Shown: piece by piece, positions 29,942 to 39,458 of the stretch | Layout: every line of letters begins with the position of its first letter | How positions within the stretch are numbered: position 1 is the stretch's first letter | NCBI RefSeq assembly: GCF_037102585.1 | Contig: NW_027043829.1 | Location: forward strand, 4,092,001 to 4,156,000 | Length of the DNA stretch: 64,000 nt | Direction: 5' to 3' | DNA from: Saccharomycopsis crataegensis | Lineage: Eukaryota > Ascomycota > Saccharomycetes > Ascoideales > Saccharomycopsidaceae | Notes under the pieces: generated by a model | What the model was told of the DNA's origin: nothing | Database searches by the model: none | What the model saw: the letters and a program-made list of their open reading frames with translations, nothing else | Made by a program: the position numbers and the translations under genes

Positions 29942-32242
29942 TCAGATTCCAATAGTGGCAATCGCCATGCTTTGCTCTTTTTCTGCTTCAAGTTTTTCTG
30001 CCTCGGTAATCTCGTCATCACTTTCACTATCATTGTCACTATCATTGTCACTATCACTGTCACTTTCGCAGCTGCTGGTATCACTTGGTCCATCCAATTT
30101 AACTCTTTGCAAAGCTTGAGGGTCAATTTCCACATCCAAATGCGACTCTGGGTCATCATTGTCAAGAGATTCTAAGTCAAATTCGTATTGTGAATCTTTC
30201 TCATTCGGCTTTTCATAAAATAACATAAACACCCCTGGAGTTGATAAAACTTGTTGCTCATCAACAACTTCAACGGTTTCATCAGATATGCGCCACCAAG
30301 TGCCACGATATTTACGGAAAGCAATATAATGACCATAATTATGTGTTCCATAGTGCACGATAACCGCTTTCAAATTGTAAACAAGCTCGGGTTTATAGAA
30401 ACTGGATATCTGCTGTTCCAACTCTTCAATTTTTGAGGAGCTGGAAGGATTACTATTATTGGATCCTTGTTTCATTTGCTTTGCCTCATCATCAACTTTG
30501 ATGTCTTCGATATCAGATACTGAATCAGCTATTCCGGTAGTTTCTTCAAAAATTTCACTTTCACTACTTTTCAAACTTTCGGTAGCGCTTGGACTGTGCA
30601 CATCATCCAAATCTTCGCCGACTAGTTTATGCCCCATAGCTTCATATTTCGCCTTTATCAAATCGTCTTGCTTTCTCATTGATAGTCTAGCATCAAGGTT
30701 GACATCATCGTAGCTGGCAACATATTTGTTCAAATCTAACTTTGTTGGGAAATCAATAGAGCAATTATTCTTCCTAATGTATCCAGTAGAATAATCAAAC
30801 ACAGATCTATTAATATGCAAAGACAAGTAAGCAGAAGGTTTAGAAATGTAGGCCTGCTTAGATTTTTTCCCCTTTTCTCTAATGTTTTTACTTTTATTAA
30901 TTTTTGCCACTTCATCGCTGATGATAGGTTTGGCTAATTCTTTTTTAATAGCGTCGATTCTTTCGAGATATTTGGTCTTTAAAAATTCTGGAGTATTTTC
31001 AGATTCCAATTCTTTAGTAAGAAACTCAACCACGTATTCAAGACTGCAACGGTCGCACTCCACTCCTTCAATAATCTCTTCACTAATATAGTTAGACAAT
31101 AAAGAATCCAATTCTATGGACTTGTAAGAAGAGTTTTCTGGAAGCGACAAACTAAGACCGCTGCTGACGGAATAACGTAATCCACCGGTCTCACCACATT
31201 TCAAACAACCGATTCTTTCGACAGTCAAACCATCTGCCGGGGTCAAAAACTTATACTTGAAAGCCGTTTGATCGACATTTTCTAATGATGGATCTATTTG
31301 GATTGCGGGAATATAAAAGTTCAGAAGCCCATCGACATTACTGTTAAGTTTGTCCAAATCATCTCTTGTAAGGCTAACAGTTTTCTCCTTATTATCACTT
31401 GTTTCTGGAGTGATTGTCTTAGAATCTTTTTCTATATTAGATAGAACTAATTGGAAAAACTCCTGGGCATCTTCTTGATTATACCCTAAGAAACTGTGCT
31501 TTTCAAAACCGTTGGACATTTTCTTGGCAAGAGGTGCGAGGTTATAATCAGAATTGGTATTCCCGTGCTTCGAATTCAACTTTGTTAACATCATACTCAA
31601 AGAGTAGATGAAATGTTTCTTTTTCTCCTCAGACAAGGAGTTGGAAGATGATGATAATCCTAAACGGTTGAACAACGAGCCAGAAGCACTTGATTTTTCA
31701 TCGGTATTATTGTCAGAGTCATTACTTTCTTCATTAGCTGTTGGCGTATCATTTTGGCTAGTCTCGGTGTAATTATCACTGATACAACGTACTCTTTCAT
31801 CAAGATATTCGACAAAATCATTGGATGAGGCCAAGCTCTGTATTACACAATTCATAAAGCATGTGTTACCATCATTTATCAACCCTCCAACATTGCCTCC
31901 ATGTTTCATAGCATGTTTCCCGAGTATTCTTAAATTCAGCTTCTGAAAGGACTTTGTGCGTTTGGAGTACATGGACATTAGGTAATTTTCCTTCAAGTAA
32001 TCGAGTGCGTTGAAGATAGTGTTGGCAAATCTTGTTAAATATCTCAGGTAGTTTCGTCTATCTTTCCGTTTTGTTGGTTTTTGAACCGCGTAAAGGAGGA
32101 ATTTTGTCGGGGTATAAAGAAAGAATAGAGACGCACCAATAACTAAGAAAAATTGAAAGTTATCAGGGGTAAACGATGATGAATAGTGTTTGGCCAAATC
32201 AATTTTGATGTAATCGAGTAATGATTCTATAAACGATAACAT
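29942..32242 (-). CDS. UBP1: Ubiquitin-specific protease Ubp1 (membrane-anchored USP)
   Basis: The product is 766 residues. A hydrophobic span at about 30-52 near the N-terminus corresponds to the anchor of yeast Ubp1 (809 aa; ER and endosome). The USP Cys box is GLINDGNTCFMNCVIQSL with catalytic C128. A finger-like pair GCLKCGE and ECDRC follows, and the His box HYGTHNYGHYIAFRKYRG lies near residue 620. The C-terminal tail is acidic with D/S repeats (SDSDSDNDSDNDSESDDE). The enzyme removes ubiquitin from proteins; the anchor suggests membrane-associated substrates. A second Cys (C132) replaces the Ser common after CFMN in other USPs. Confidence 0.93.
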   Translation of the reverse strand: MLSFIESLLDYIKIDLAKHYSSSFTPDNFQFFLVIGASLFFLYTPTKFLLYAVQKPTKRKDRRNYLRYLTRFANTIFNALDYLKENYLMSMYSKRTKSFQKLNLRILGKHAMKHGGNVGGLINDGNTCFMNCVIQSLASSNDFVEYLDERVRCISDNYTETSQNDTPTANEESNDSDNNTDEKSSASGSLFNRLGLSSSSNSLSEEKKKHFIYSLSMMLTKLNSKHGNTNSDYNLAPLAKKMSNGFEKHSFLGYNQEDAQEFFQLVLSNIEKDSKTITPETSDNKEKTVSLTRDDLDKLNSNVDGLLNFYIPAIQIDPSLENVDQTAFKYKFLTPADGLTVERIGCLKCGETGGLRYSVSSGLSLSLPENSSYKSIELDSLLSNYISEEIIEGVECDRCSLEYVVEFLTKELESENTPEFLKTKYLERIDAIKKELAKPIISDEVAKINKSKNIREKGKKSKQAYISKPSAYLSLHINRSVFDYSTGYIRKNNCSIDFPTKLDLNKYVASYDDVNLDARLSMRKQDDLIKAKYEAMGHKLVGEDLDDVHSPSATESLKSSESEIFEETTGIADSVSDIEDIKVDDEAKQMKQGSNNSNPSSSSKIEELEQQISSFYKPELVYNLKAVIVHYGTHNYGHYIAFRKYRGTWWRISDETVEVVDEQQVLSTPGVFMLFYEKPNEKDSQYEFDLESLDNDDPESHLDVEIDPQALQRVKLDGPSDTSSCESDSDSDNDSDNDSESDDEITEAEKLEAEKEQSMAIATIGI

Positions 32243-33209
32243 GTAACTATTTCTTCAATAGAGCTTGACAACGAGAGTTCTATTGGTATATTCACTGACT
32301 ATTATATCGACTTCCTAACTAGAGAGTGAAAGGGGGAGAAAACTTCTTCCTAATCTTCCAGTTGGTGATGTATAAAGCTGAATAAGGAGAGACTGCTGTT
32401 TGTAAATCAAAAAAAAAAAAACTCGTAAAAAAAAAAAAAATTTTTGAAGATGATGGTCGGGGCTGCGAACAAGTTACGTAAATCAAAAGTGATCAGAAAG
32501 GTTTTTACGAGGCCTGCAATGGTATTATGGGTGCTCACATTAATGGAGGATAAAAAACAAGATTTAAACTGGGAATTGTGATGAGCGGTAAGCGAACTAG
32601 ATCTCTGGGGTCATTGGTGTCTATGTGTCAGAAACAGGCTCAAGCGAATGCGACCAGTGACAACCTTTTGTAATTCAACATAAAGGTATTTCATAGAACA
32701 TGTGCTATCAAAGATTGCTTGTAAGTTGTGGTTCCCGTTGTCCATTCATCAATAGTCAATTGAATACCACCAGAGTGGCATGTTCTGACTAGAAGTTTCG
32801 ACAGGCCGTTGATATTACATGTTGATCTCTGTTCTCATGACAAGTTTAATTTAATCGCCAAAAAATGGGCGTCTTTGGTCCAAAAGATGAAAAGAAATTG
32901 GTTTCCCCCCACCTATTCTGATCGGCATTTTGTTTTTTGCGGACTTAGGGGAGTTTGGCTCAATAATCTGGTAAAGTCTGGCGGGGCCTCTGTTTTTTTG
33001 CCCCGACAACCTGCAGAATTATACCAGCAGGCTGTGCTTATGGCGTATCCGATCCCAGAAGACGGGAACCAAACATGTGGGTATGGTGGTTGAGCCTTAT
33101 ACTTGTAAAATATATAACCAGGAGTTATATCCTGCTATTTATTTATTATTTTTTTTGCAATAGTATTAGTTGTGTCAATAATCATATATATATCATTTCA
33201 GCATCAATT
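32243..33209. other. Divergent region UBP1 / 7-TM protein, 967 bp
   Basis: Contains A12 and A14 runs (about 32408-32440) and mixed sequence. The frame 32809-33093 has no domain. An in-frame extension upstream of the 7-TM ATG (33075-33209) is hydrophobic but likely leader sequence. No factor site was assigned. Confidence 0.5.
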
Positions 33210-34046
33210 ATGGGGCAATATTTTGAGTATCGCCAGCAATGGAACATTGTTAACTACGTTCAATTATTCGTATTCAGTGTCTCTTTGGTATTGACAATGG
33301 TGTTGATGGGAGCCAGAAAAACGCAACTCACATATTATAAAGGGAATACTAAGGTCGCGTTCATCCTTGTTTACGAGATTTTGCAAGTTGCTGGTGCTAT
33401 TCTTGGCTTGGTATTCATGCATTTGAGTAAATTCAATTCTACGATTTACATCATTTGCTACGTCTTTGATTCTGCTGCCATTGGATTTTTGATTCAAGTT
33501 GTTTACAGTGGCTTTGAAATGATTCACGCCATATCAGGATCCGACCTCAAAATTTCTGCAGAAAGTAGACTCTTATCCACGCTACTTCTCGCAGGAATGG
33601 CCACTTACACAGCAGGCTCTTCAATTTTATCTAACGGTAATGCCGACACCTCTTACTTATTGATGAAAATCGGAGGTTTTTTGTTTTTGGCAGTGACAGT
33701 ACTCATCTTTTTGAGTCTCGTTCGGCTTAAAACCCAAAGTTCTAATGCATCTGTGTTGTTGTTCCTCACGATTGTTTTCGTAATTGTTCAGATCATCTAT
33801 TCCTTAATTGTCTCATTCCACAAGGCGATGATTTCCACAGACCAGTCGACCAAATTCATTTCCAAAGACGTTGAGAACAATCCCAAATATTTGTTGTACT
33901 TTGGCGATTATAAGTACTATCTTTTCATGTCATTGATGATGTCCATATGTTCTACTTTCACCTTGGTATTTTCCTTTTTCGCGATGACGAATTTTGAAGT
34001 CCCAGCAAAAGAAGACGAACTTTCGATGGCCTCTCAAGCTGTCTAG
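33210..34046 (+). CDS. Seven-transmembrane protein of unknown function
   Basis: A 278-residue protein starting MGQYFEYRQQWNIVNYVQLF at ATG 33210, preferred over the open extension upstream. It has seven hydrophobic spans at about residues 14-34, 52-75, 80-108, 122-140, 149-170, 177-200 and 232-256. It has a short extracellular N-terminus and a short acidic C-terminus (PAKEDELSMASQAV), which looks like a 7-TM receptor-like or transporter-like fold. The arrangement recalls the fungal DUF7702/RTA1-like families, but no diagnostic motif was seen. There is no signal peptide. Function is unknown. Confidence 0.75.
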   Translation: MGQYFEYRQQWNIVNYVQLFVFSVSLVLTMVLMGARKTQLTYYKGNTKVAFILVYEILQVAGAILGLVFMHLSKFNSTIYIICYVFDSAAIGFLIQVVYSGFEMIHAISGSDLKISAESRLLSTLLLAGMATYTAGSSILSNGNADTSYLLMKIGGFLFLAVTVLIFLSLVRLKTQSSNASVLLFLTIVFVIVQIIYSLIVSFHKAMISTDQSTKFISKDVENNPKYLLYFGDYKYYLFMSLMMSICSTFTLVFSFFAMTNFEVPAKEDELSMASQAV

Positions 34047-35479
34047 GAATCAGTATTTAACCTTTATATATTATTTATAAGAATATTTTGCACAACAAAA
34101 TGCAGGTATTTGTGATAAGTTATTTGAGTTGTAATATTATATTTCATTCTCCGAGGTGTCAGAATACCAGAATCGTGGATCATTTAAAATGCATGCTGGG
34201 AGATAATGCAGCAGCGGTGTCGGGAAGGGCGTTACCGCTTATCCGATAACAGGCTTATAAGCCAAGACCTGAGTTTTCAATAAACGAAAGACTACACCAA
34301 TATATCTTTCATTTTGCACCTCAAATCATAACAATCTGGAATCTGGTATAGCTTAGTCAACATAATATCTAGCGAAGTGAAGGTGGATTCACTCAGTGGT
34401 ATACGGCGGAAAGCATCGGGCATCACGAAAAACTCCGAGGAATTCCGCATGCAGTAAGTCCCGTATATATGGTGTATATTATAAACGTGACTTTTCTTTT
34501 TCTTTTTCTTTTTTTTTTTTTTTTTTTCATCAAACAACACACGTCATATGTGGATGAATACACCAATAATGCTTTTTGAATTCCCTAGTTTGGTTGCGTA
34601 ACCAAGATAAATGTAAGACTAGCCATTAGTAATACGGGTATTTGTGAAAAAAAAAAATATACCAGCTCTCTATTCGATGAGAAATACAATCAAACATCAT
34701 ATTTCACAGTCTGACCCCCCCCCAATTAATTGTCTTCCCCTGCGTGATTTTTTTTTTCAAAACATGGGGTGGAAAGATTATTTTTTTTTGTTTTATCAGT
34801 GACTTTGCACACCCCCGATATCCCTAAAACGGACACGATAAAGCCAAAACTGGCGGAATCCATGGTTAACTGGTGATTGTAAATAATTACGGATAATAGT
34901 GTACAAGAAATTGTCCGAGGTTACACTCTAAAAGATAATTTTTGTTAAATCTTTGATATTATTATAGTGATAATAATTTTTTTGGGAATAAAAAAGAAAA
35001 AAAAGATGAGGTACACAGAATCATGTAAAAAGAGAATATATAGATCCTTAACCAGAGAAGAACTGGAAAAAAGAAAACAAAAACAAAGTGAGCAAACAAT
35101 AAGATGAAAAAGGATTCGAGAAGATTGTAAAAGAATATTGTAGATGATGATGAGGTAGTTTTGTTGTAGAGTTGGTGGAAAATGGAGAAAAAAACTGCGG
35201 CTTTTTCAACAAGTCTTTTTGATTGTTTGAGTAATCAACACAGCAGCAACAACAACGGATTTGATGGAGTGAACCTGGAAATATTAAGATTAAAAATACT
35301 GGTATTAGAGAAATTGAAGAAGTGTATGAGGGAAATGATTGAATAAATTGACCGTTTCCAATTCAACCAAAGAAAATAAAAAAAAAAAAAAAAGTGAGGT
35401 ATTTTTTTTTTGTCAACTCTCAATGACTTCAGTAATAGAACCAAAAAGGACAATGAGGGGAATTTTCTTATTATTGAAT
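34047..35479. other. Convergent 3' region, 1.43 kb
   Basis: Between the 7-TM gene and the GPI wall protein. It contains T-rich (34496-34527), C-run (34713-34721) and A-rich tracts, plus a GCGGTGTCGGGAAGGGCGTT stretch near 34214 that is GC-richer than its surroundings. Two small minus-strand frames (34292-34540, 35235-35453) lack coding character. The region is long for two convergent 3' ends, so a non-coding transcript is possible, but nothing in the sequence proves one. Confidence 0.45.
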
Positions 35480-36016
35480 TTAGTAAGCTAACAAAGCACC
35501 AACAAGGGCAGCAGCACCGAGACCCATACCGTTGTAGTTCTTGTTGGCTTGGTTAGCAGTGGCATCCTTTTGGACGGCAGTAGCAGTACCTTCGGCAGTC
35601 TTGTCGAATCTACCGTACTTGTGGGTACCAGTACTGGTGGATTCAGAAGATGCCTTGGTCTTGTCGAATCTACCGTACTTGTGAGTACCAGTGCTGGTGG
35701 TGTCAGAAGATGCCTTGGTCTTGTCGAATCTACCGTACTTGTGGGTACCGGTGGTGGTGGTGACGGTAGTGGCAGCGTGGGATGGGCCAATAGTGGTGAT
35801 GATTTCGATGTTAGAAGCAGCGAGGTCACCGTATTGACTTTGGGCATCAGACAAAGCTAAGGTAGCAATGGCGGTGGAGACTTCTTGGCCAGAAGCGTCG
35901 GTGTAAACACTGATAACTTCGGCGGATGGGGTGACAGTGACAGAGACCTCTTCGGTGACGGTAGTGGCGGCCAAGGCGACGGCGGCGATAGACAAAACAG
36001 AGTAGGCGAATTGCAT
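35480..36016 (-). CDS. YNL190W-like GPI-anchored cell wall hydrophilin with 20-residue repeats
   Basis: The product is 178 residues from ATG 36016 (MQFAYSVLSIAAVALA, a signal peptide). The open frame extends upstream, but the added residues are not secretory in layout. A Thr/Val/Ser-rich region follows. Three copies of a 20-residue unit TGTHKYGRFDKTKASS(D/E) are encoded by near-perfect 60-bp repeats (35599-35760). The end is NYNGMGLGAAALVGALLAY, a GPI-addition signal. S. cerevisiae YNL190W, a wall hydrophilin important for desiccation recovery, has the same repeat core (TGTHKYGKFNKT). The role inferred is a wall-linked hydrophilic protein. In S. cerevisiae the gene neighbours SRP1, which is 15 kb away here. 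Confidence 0.85.
   Translation of the reverse strand: MQFAYSVLSIAAVALAATTVTEEVSVTVTPSAEVISVYTDASGQEVSTAIATLALSDAQSQYGDLAASNIEIITTIGPSHAATTVTTTTGTHKYGRFDKTKASSDTTSTGTHKYGRFDKTKASSESTSTGTHKYGRFDKTAEGTATAVQKDATANQANKNYNGMGLGAAALVGALLAY
35599..35760 (-). repeat. 60-bp coding tandem repeat, about 2.7 units
   Basis: The block CTTGTCGAATCTACCGTACT recurs at exactly 60-bp spacing (35610, 35670, 35730). It encodes HKYGRFDK repeats and is near-identical at DNA level, implying recent homogenisation. Confidence 0.9.
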
Positions 36017-36231
36017 TGTTGATAGAGGTTTATTACTGGTGATACTAATGATGGACAATATGTATGGGGAAATGAAAAATGTAAGAAAAAAAGCAGACAA
36101 AAGAAAGAAATGGAAATCGAATTTTTTTGTATTTTTTTTTTCCTCCAACTGCAGAATGCTGGAATTTGCGGATGCTCGATTGAGCAATAAAAAACATCCC
36201 AGGGGCCTCGTAACCAGGGGTTACGTAGGGT

Positions 36232-36237
36232 CACGTG
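36232..36237. promoter_or_regulatory. CACGTG, Cbf1-type, near wall-protein promoter
   Basis: GGGTCACGTGG contains GTCACGTG, 216 bases upstream of the wall-protein ATG. Confidence 0.5.
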
Positions 36238-36492
36238 GATGAGAAGATAATCAACAGAATAATTATAATTACGTCTCCCTCGGGGAAAACTATGCTGGCA
36301 CCGATACTCATCATAATGATAGTGGTGTTGTCGCATTACGCTGCTCAACCACACACAGACTATCTATCTATCTATCTATGCTGTTGATATTGCTGTATAC
36401 TTATTTCTATTTTACGTTGAGATATGGGTGTGTGGTCAGTCAGGGATAACAGCCGCGCTATCCCACCGACCCTCGGGCGGGAGACTATTGTA

Positions 36493-36498
36493 CACGTG
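36493..36498. promoter_or_regulatory. CACGTG, Cbf1-type, second site
   Basis: TACACGTGAC reads GTCACGTGTA on the minus strand. It is 476 bases from the wall-protein start and 558 from the kinase start. Confidence 0.45.
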
Positions 36499-37055
36499 AC
36501 AAAGTATTTTGCAGTCACCTGAAACTTCATGTGCGGGAATATTACGATAATAACCCTGGTGAACCAGCAGCTCTGGCTGCACCAACCAGCTCTGTTTGAC
36601 CTCCTATTACAAGACATTTAGGGGGAGGGGAACACTGAAATTAACCACTGTAACTTTGAAAATTCCGGTAGTTTTTTTTTTTTCCCCTAATTACGTTTAT
36701 GGCAAATTATATCCGCATTCTATCAATCACGCATTTTCTTTCACCTAATATGCTATTGTTCCTACAAGAGTATGGCTCTATACTTTTCAATTCAATTATA
36801 CAACACTCTTTTGTATTTCATTTGTATATTAGTCTAAATAAACATAATCTGCAGGGCATTTCCAGCATGCCCTTATGACTGAAAAAAAAAAAAAAGGAAA
36901 ACTCCCAAAAGGGTACCCTACTTTGGGGTATAGTGTCAAAACTGACTCCATATTCACACAATCATGACATTGGTTTGCAAACATTAATATATTGTTGTAG
37001 TCATTGCCCCACCGGTCTTATTAGCAATACCGTACTCACAAATACCCTTCACAAA

Positions 37056-38594
37056 ATGCTAAGGCATACTATTAAACCCCATAAACTCCTCCCAACTTCT
37101 AATATCCTTGCTGTCAATAATCACCGAGGGTACACCAGCTACAAACAAATCACCAGTCTACCCTTAGATGTTGATCATAATACAACCGACCACAATTATA
37201 TCAAATACCTTGCCCAAAATTTCCCAGAACTTGGTCCGTACCCTACATATTCTAAATATGTCAACCCATTACATTTTTATCAAAATACTGTGATGAACCA
37301 ATGGAGTTCAAAAAAAGCCCATCCCATCACATTACAACAACTAGCGAATTTCGGGAAAAAATTGAGCAAAGAAAAGGTGCTTTCGTCTGCTAATTTCGTG
37401 AGATTAGAAATCGCCATCAGAATTGCTAAAAAATTGAAAGATTTCCAAATTTTACCGTTTGCCGCTATTTCAAACCATCATTTGGTCAGGGTATATGAAA
37501 GTTATTACAATATTTTTGAATCGTTTAGAAAGATCAAACCGATCACCAATCTTGAGGAGAACGAAGAGTTTTGCAAAACTTTATCGAGAATGTTGCATGA
37601 TAATTTATTAAGTTTGCCTCATCTCATCATGGGTTCGTTAGAATGCCGGATTTTAAATTCGATGACTCAAAAAAACTTGGACGAGTTCATGTCAGCCACC
37701 CTAAGAGCCAGGGTATCCAGAAGATTGATTTGCGAAGAACATTTGTCGTTGACCGACAAATTTAAGAACTCCAGTAAAAATATCGATATGGATGATTGCA
37801 TTGGTGATATTTTTTATAAATGTTCGGCCATAGAAAATTTACAATTCTGCGCATCTCGGATCACGGACACTTACAAAGAGGTTGAATTCCTAGAAAAAGA
37901 TTTCTTGCTCCCAGAATTGATCATCCAAGGTAATGATGTTAAATTTCCATTTATGGTTACCCATTTGCGATACATTTTTGGAGAAATTCTTCGAAATTCT
38001 TATGACTCAACGATCAATAATTTTATTTATAATAATGGCGACAAACCGCGAGATTTCTTCCTTAAGAATCGTCCACCACCAATAAAGGTCACCATCATAA
38101 ACGCCAAGAACTCGATAGAGTTCAGATTCAGTGATCAAGGTGGTGGCCTAAAAGGAATGCCAATCGATAAAATTTGGTCTTTTGGGAAAAATGAACGAAT
38201 TGCTAGGGAGAGTTTAAGCAATTTTCATAAAATCCCAGGCTTGCAATTAGCAGGAGATTATAGTCCAATGAATTTCGACTCCTCTGATCCGGCGGTGGAG
38301 AAAGAATTGGAAGATGAAGTTCCCCATTTGAATATTGACCCAGATGTCGTCGATCATTCTGCAAATAAAGGAGGCCACGAGTTTGTTAAAGCTAATATCC
38401 CAAACACTTTACAAAATTTGATCGAACGTCCCTCCAACTTCAAGTTGAATTTAGGATTGGCAATGTGCAAAGTATATGCTGAGTATTGGAATGGTAACAT
38501 TGTGATGAATTCATTAGAAAACTATGGCACTGACACGCATTTGTCATTACTGAAATTGGAGATGAGCAACCGGTTACAATTGGATAAGGCATAA
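37056..38594 (+). CDS. Mitochondrial pyruvate dehydrogenase kinase (PDK/BCKDK family, Pkp1/Pkp2)
   Basis: The product is 512 residues from ATG 37056, with a basic mitochondrial presequence (MLRHTIKPHKLLPTS). An N-terminal four-helix PDK domain follows (NPLHFYQNTVMNQWSSKKAHPITLQQL...LEIAIRIAKKL...LSRMLHDN). The GHKL ATPase domain has an N-box EILRNSYDST (about residue 311), G1 box DQGGGLKG, F box SFGKNERI and G2 box GLAMCKVYAEYWNG. An insert of about 55 acidic residues separates the F and G2 boxes. It phosphorylates and inactivates the E1 alpha subunit of pyruvate dehydrogenase in the matrix. Size is nearer yeast Pkp2 (491) than Pkp1 (394), but I do not assign one. Confidence 0.9.
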   Translation: MLRHTIKPHKLLPTSNILAVNNHRGYTSYKQITSLPLDVDHNTTDHNYIKYLAQNFPELGPYPTYSKYVNPLHFYQNTVMNQWSSKKAHPITLQQLANFGKKLSKEKVLSSANFVRLEIAIRIAKKLKDFQILPFAAISNHHLVRVYESYYNIFESFRKIKPITNLEENEEFCKTLSRMLHDNLLSLPHLIMGSLECRILNSMTQKNLDEFMSATLRARVSRRLICEEHLSLTDKFKNSSKNIDMDDCIGDIFYKCSAIENLQFCASRITDTYKEVEFLEKDFLLPELIIQGNDVKFPFMVTHLRYIFGEILRNSYDSTINNFIYNNGDKPRDFFLKNRPPPIKVTIINAKNSIEFRFSDQGGGLKGMPIDKIWSFGKNERIARESLSNFHKIPGLQLAGDYSPMNFDSSDPAVEKELEDEVPHLNIDPDVVDHSANKGGHEFVKANIPNTLQNLIERPSNFKLNLGLAMCKVYAEYWNGNIVMNSLENYGTDTHLSLLKLEMSNRLQLDKA

Positions 38595-39458
38595 TGATCT
38601 TAAGTGTTGGTATTATTTCTCCTTCATTTAGAATTATTAATTTCTGATTGTTTCATTACATTCTTCCACAATTATTTTGATATGTTATATTTCTATCTTC
38701 TTTTTTTTTTTTTTTTCTTAGGTTTTTGCTTGGTTTGATTTTGAAATAGACGAAACTTTGTAATTGATTTAGTCAATATTGTAAGATTATAATGAAAAAA
38801 AGGGAGCTTGATAGAATTTGCAATGATTATGATTATACTCGTATTAATCACCAAAAATCATTGTGTATGTAGCATAAGTCATACTTAAGGTATCTTAGAT
38901 ACTATTTAGTTATGATCATGATCATCCTAACAATTGCAAATGTTGTTTTGTTTCGAATTCCTGTGTAAAATTTTAAATATGTCTATTAACATGAGAACCA
39001 ATTTACGGTAGACTTTGTGAAAATAGTGATCCTGATCATAATTGCTTGTCAAAGATCCTCATTGTTATTTAATGTAAATGCTGTGCTACTTTGCTCCCAA
39101 TAACATCCTATCACAAAAAAAAAAGTTATTACGAAATAGAACAATTCAAAATTATTATTATTACTAACAAAAAATAAAAAGAAAGAAGCGATATCCGATT
39201 GATAACATAATTCGTAATTCATAAAAAAGCATACTCGAGATTTAGTCAAGTACTAAGTTTGAAAATCTCATAAAATAAACGCGTAGCTATATAACGCGTC
39301 GTCATAAATATATAAAAAAAAAAAGCAACAAAGAAACGCAAACAAATAGAGAAAGTAAAAATAATGGGGCAAAAAATCACCTAGACACAGCATATAATAT
39401 GGCAATTAAAATGGGTAACTAACATGTAGTTAAATTATCTTCTCGAAGACGGAAAAAT
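38595..39458. other. Convergent 3' region, 864 bp
   Basis: AT-rich. It contains T16 near 38702, a short palindrome ATGATCATGATCAT near 38912, and A-rich sequence to 39458. No gene was seen. Confidence 0.5.

Larger units (their letters stand above)
36017..37055. other. Divergent region wall protein / PDK, 1.04 kb
   Basis: Carries two CACGTG sites (36232, 36493), a CTAT tetranucleotide repeat (36361-36378) and T and A runs near 36670 and 36882. A frame before the kinase ATG (36933-37055) lacks an ATG and is taken as leader. Confidence 0.55.

Noticed and set aside
33075-33209. 45-residue N-terminal extension of the 7-TM protein
   Set aside because: It would add an odd Trp/Cys-rich segment; MGQYFEYRQQW gives a standard short N-terminus before TM1.
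34201-34270. Possible tRNA or structured RNA in a GC-richer patch
   Set aside because: No A/B-box pair or cloverleaf could be drawn.
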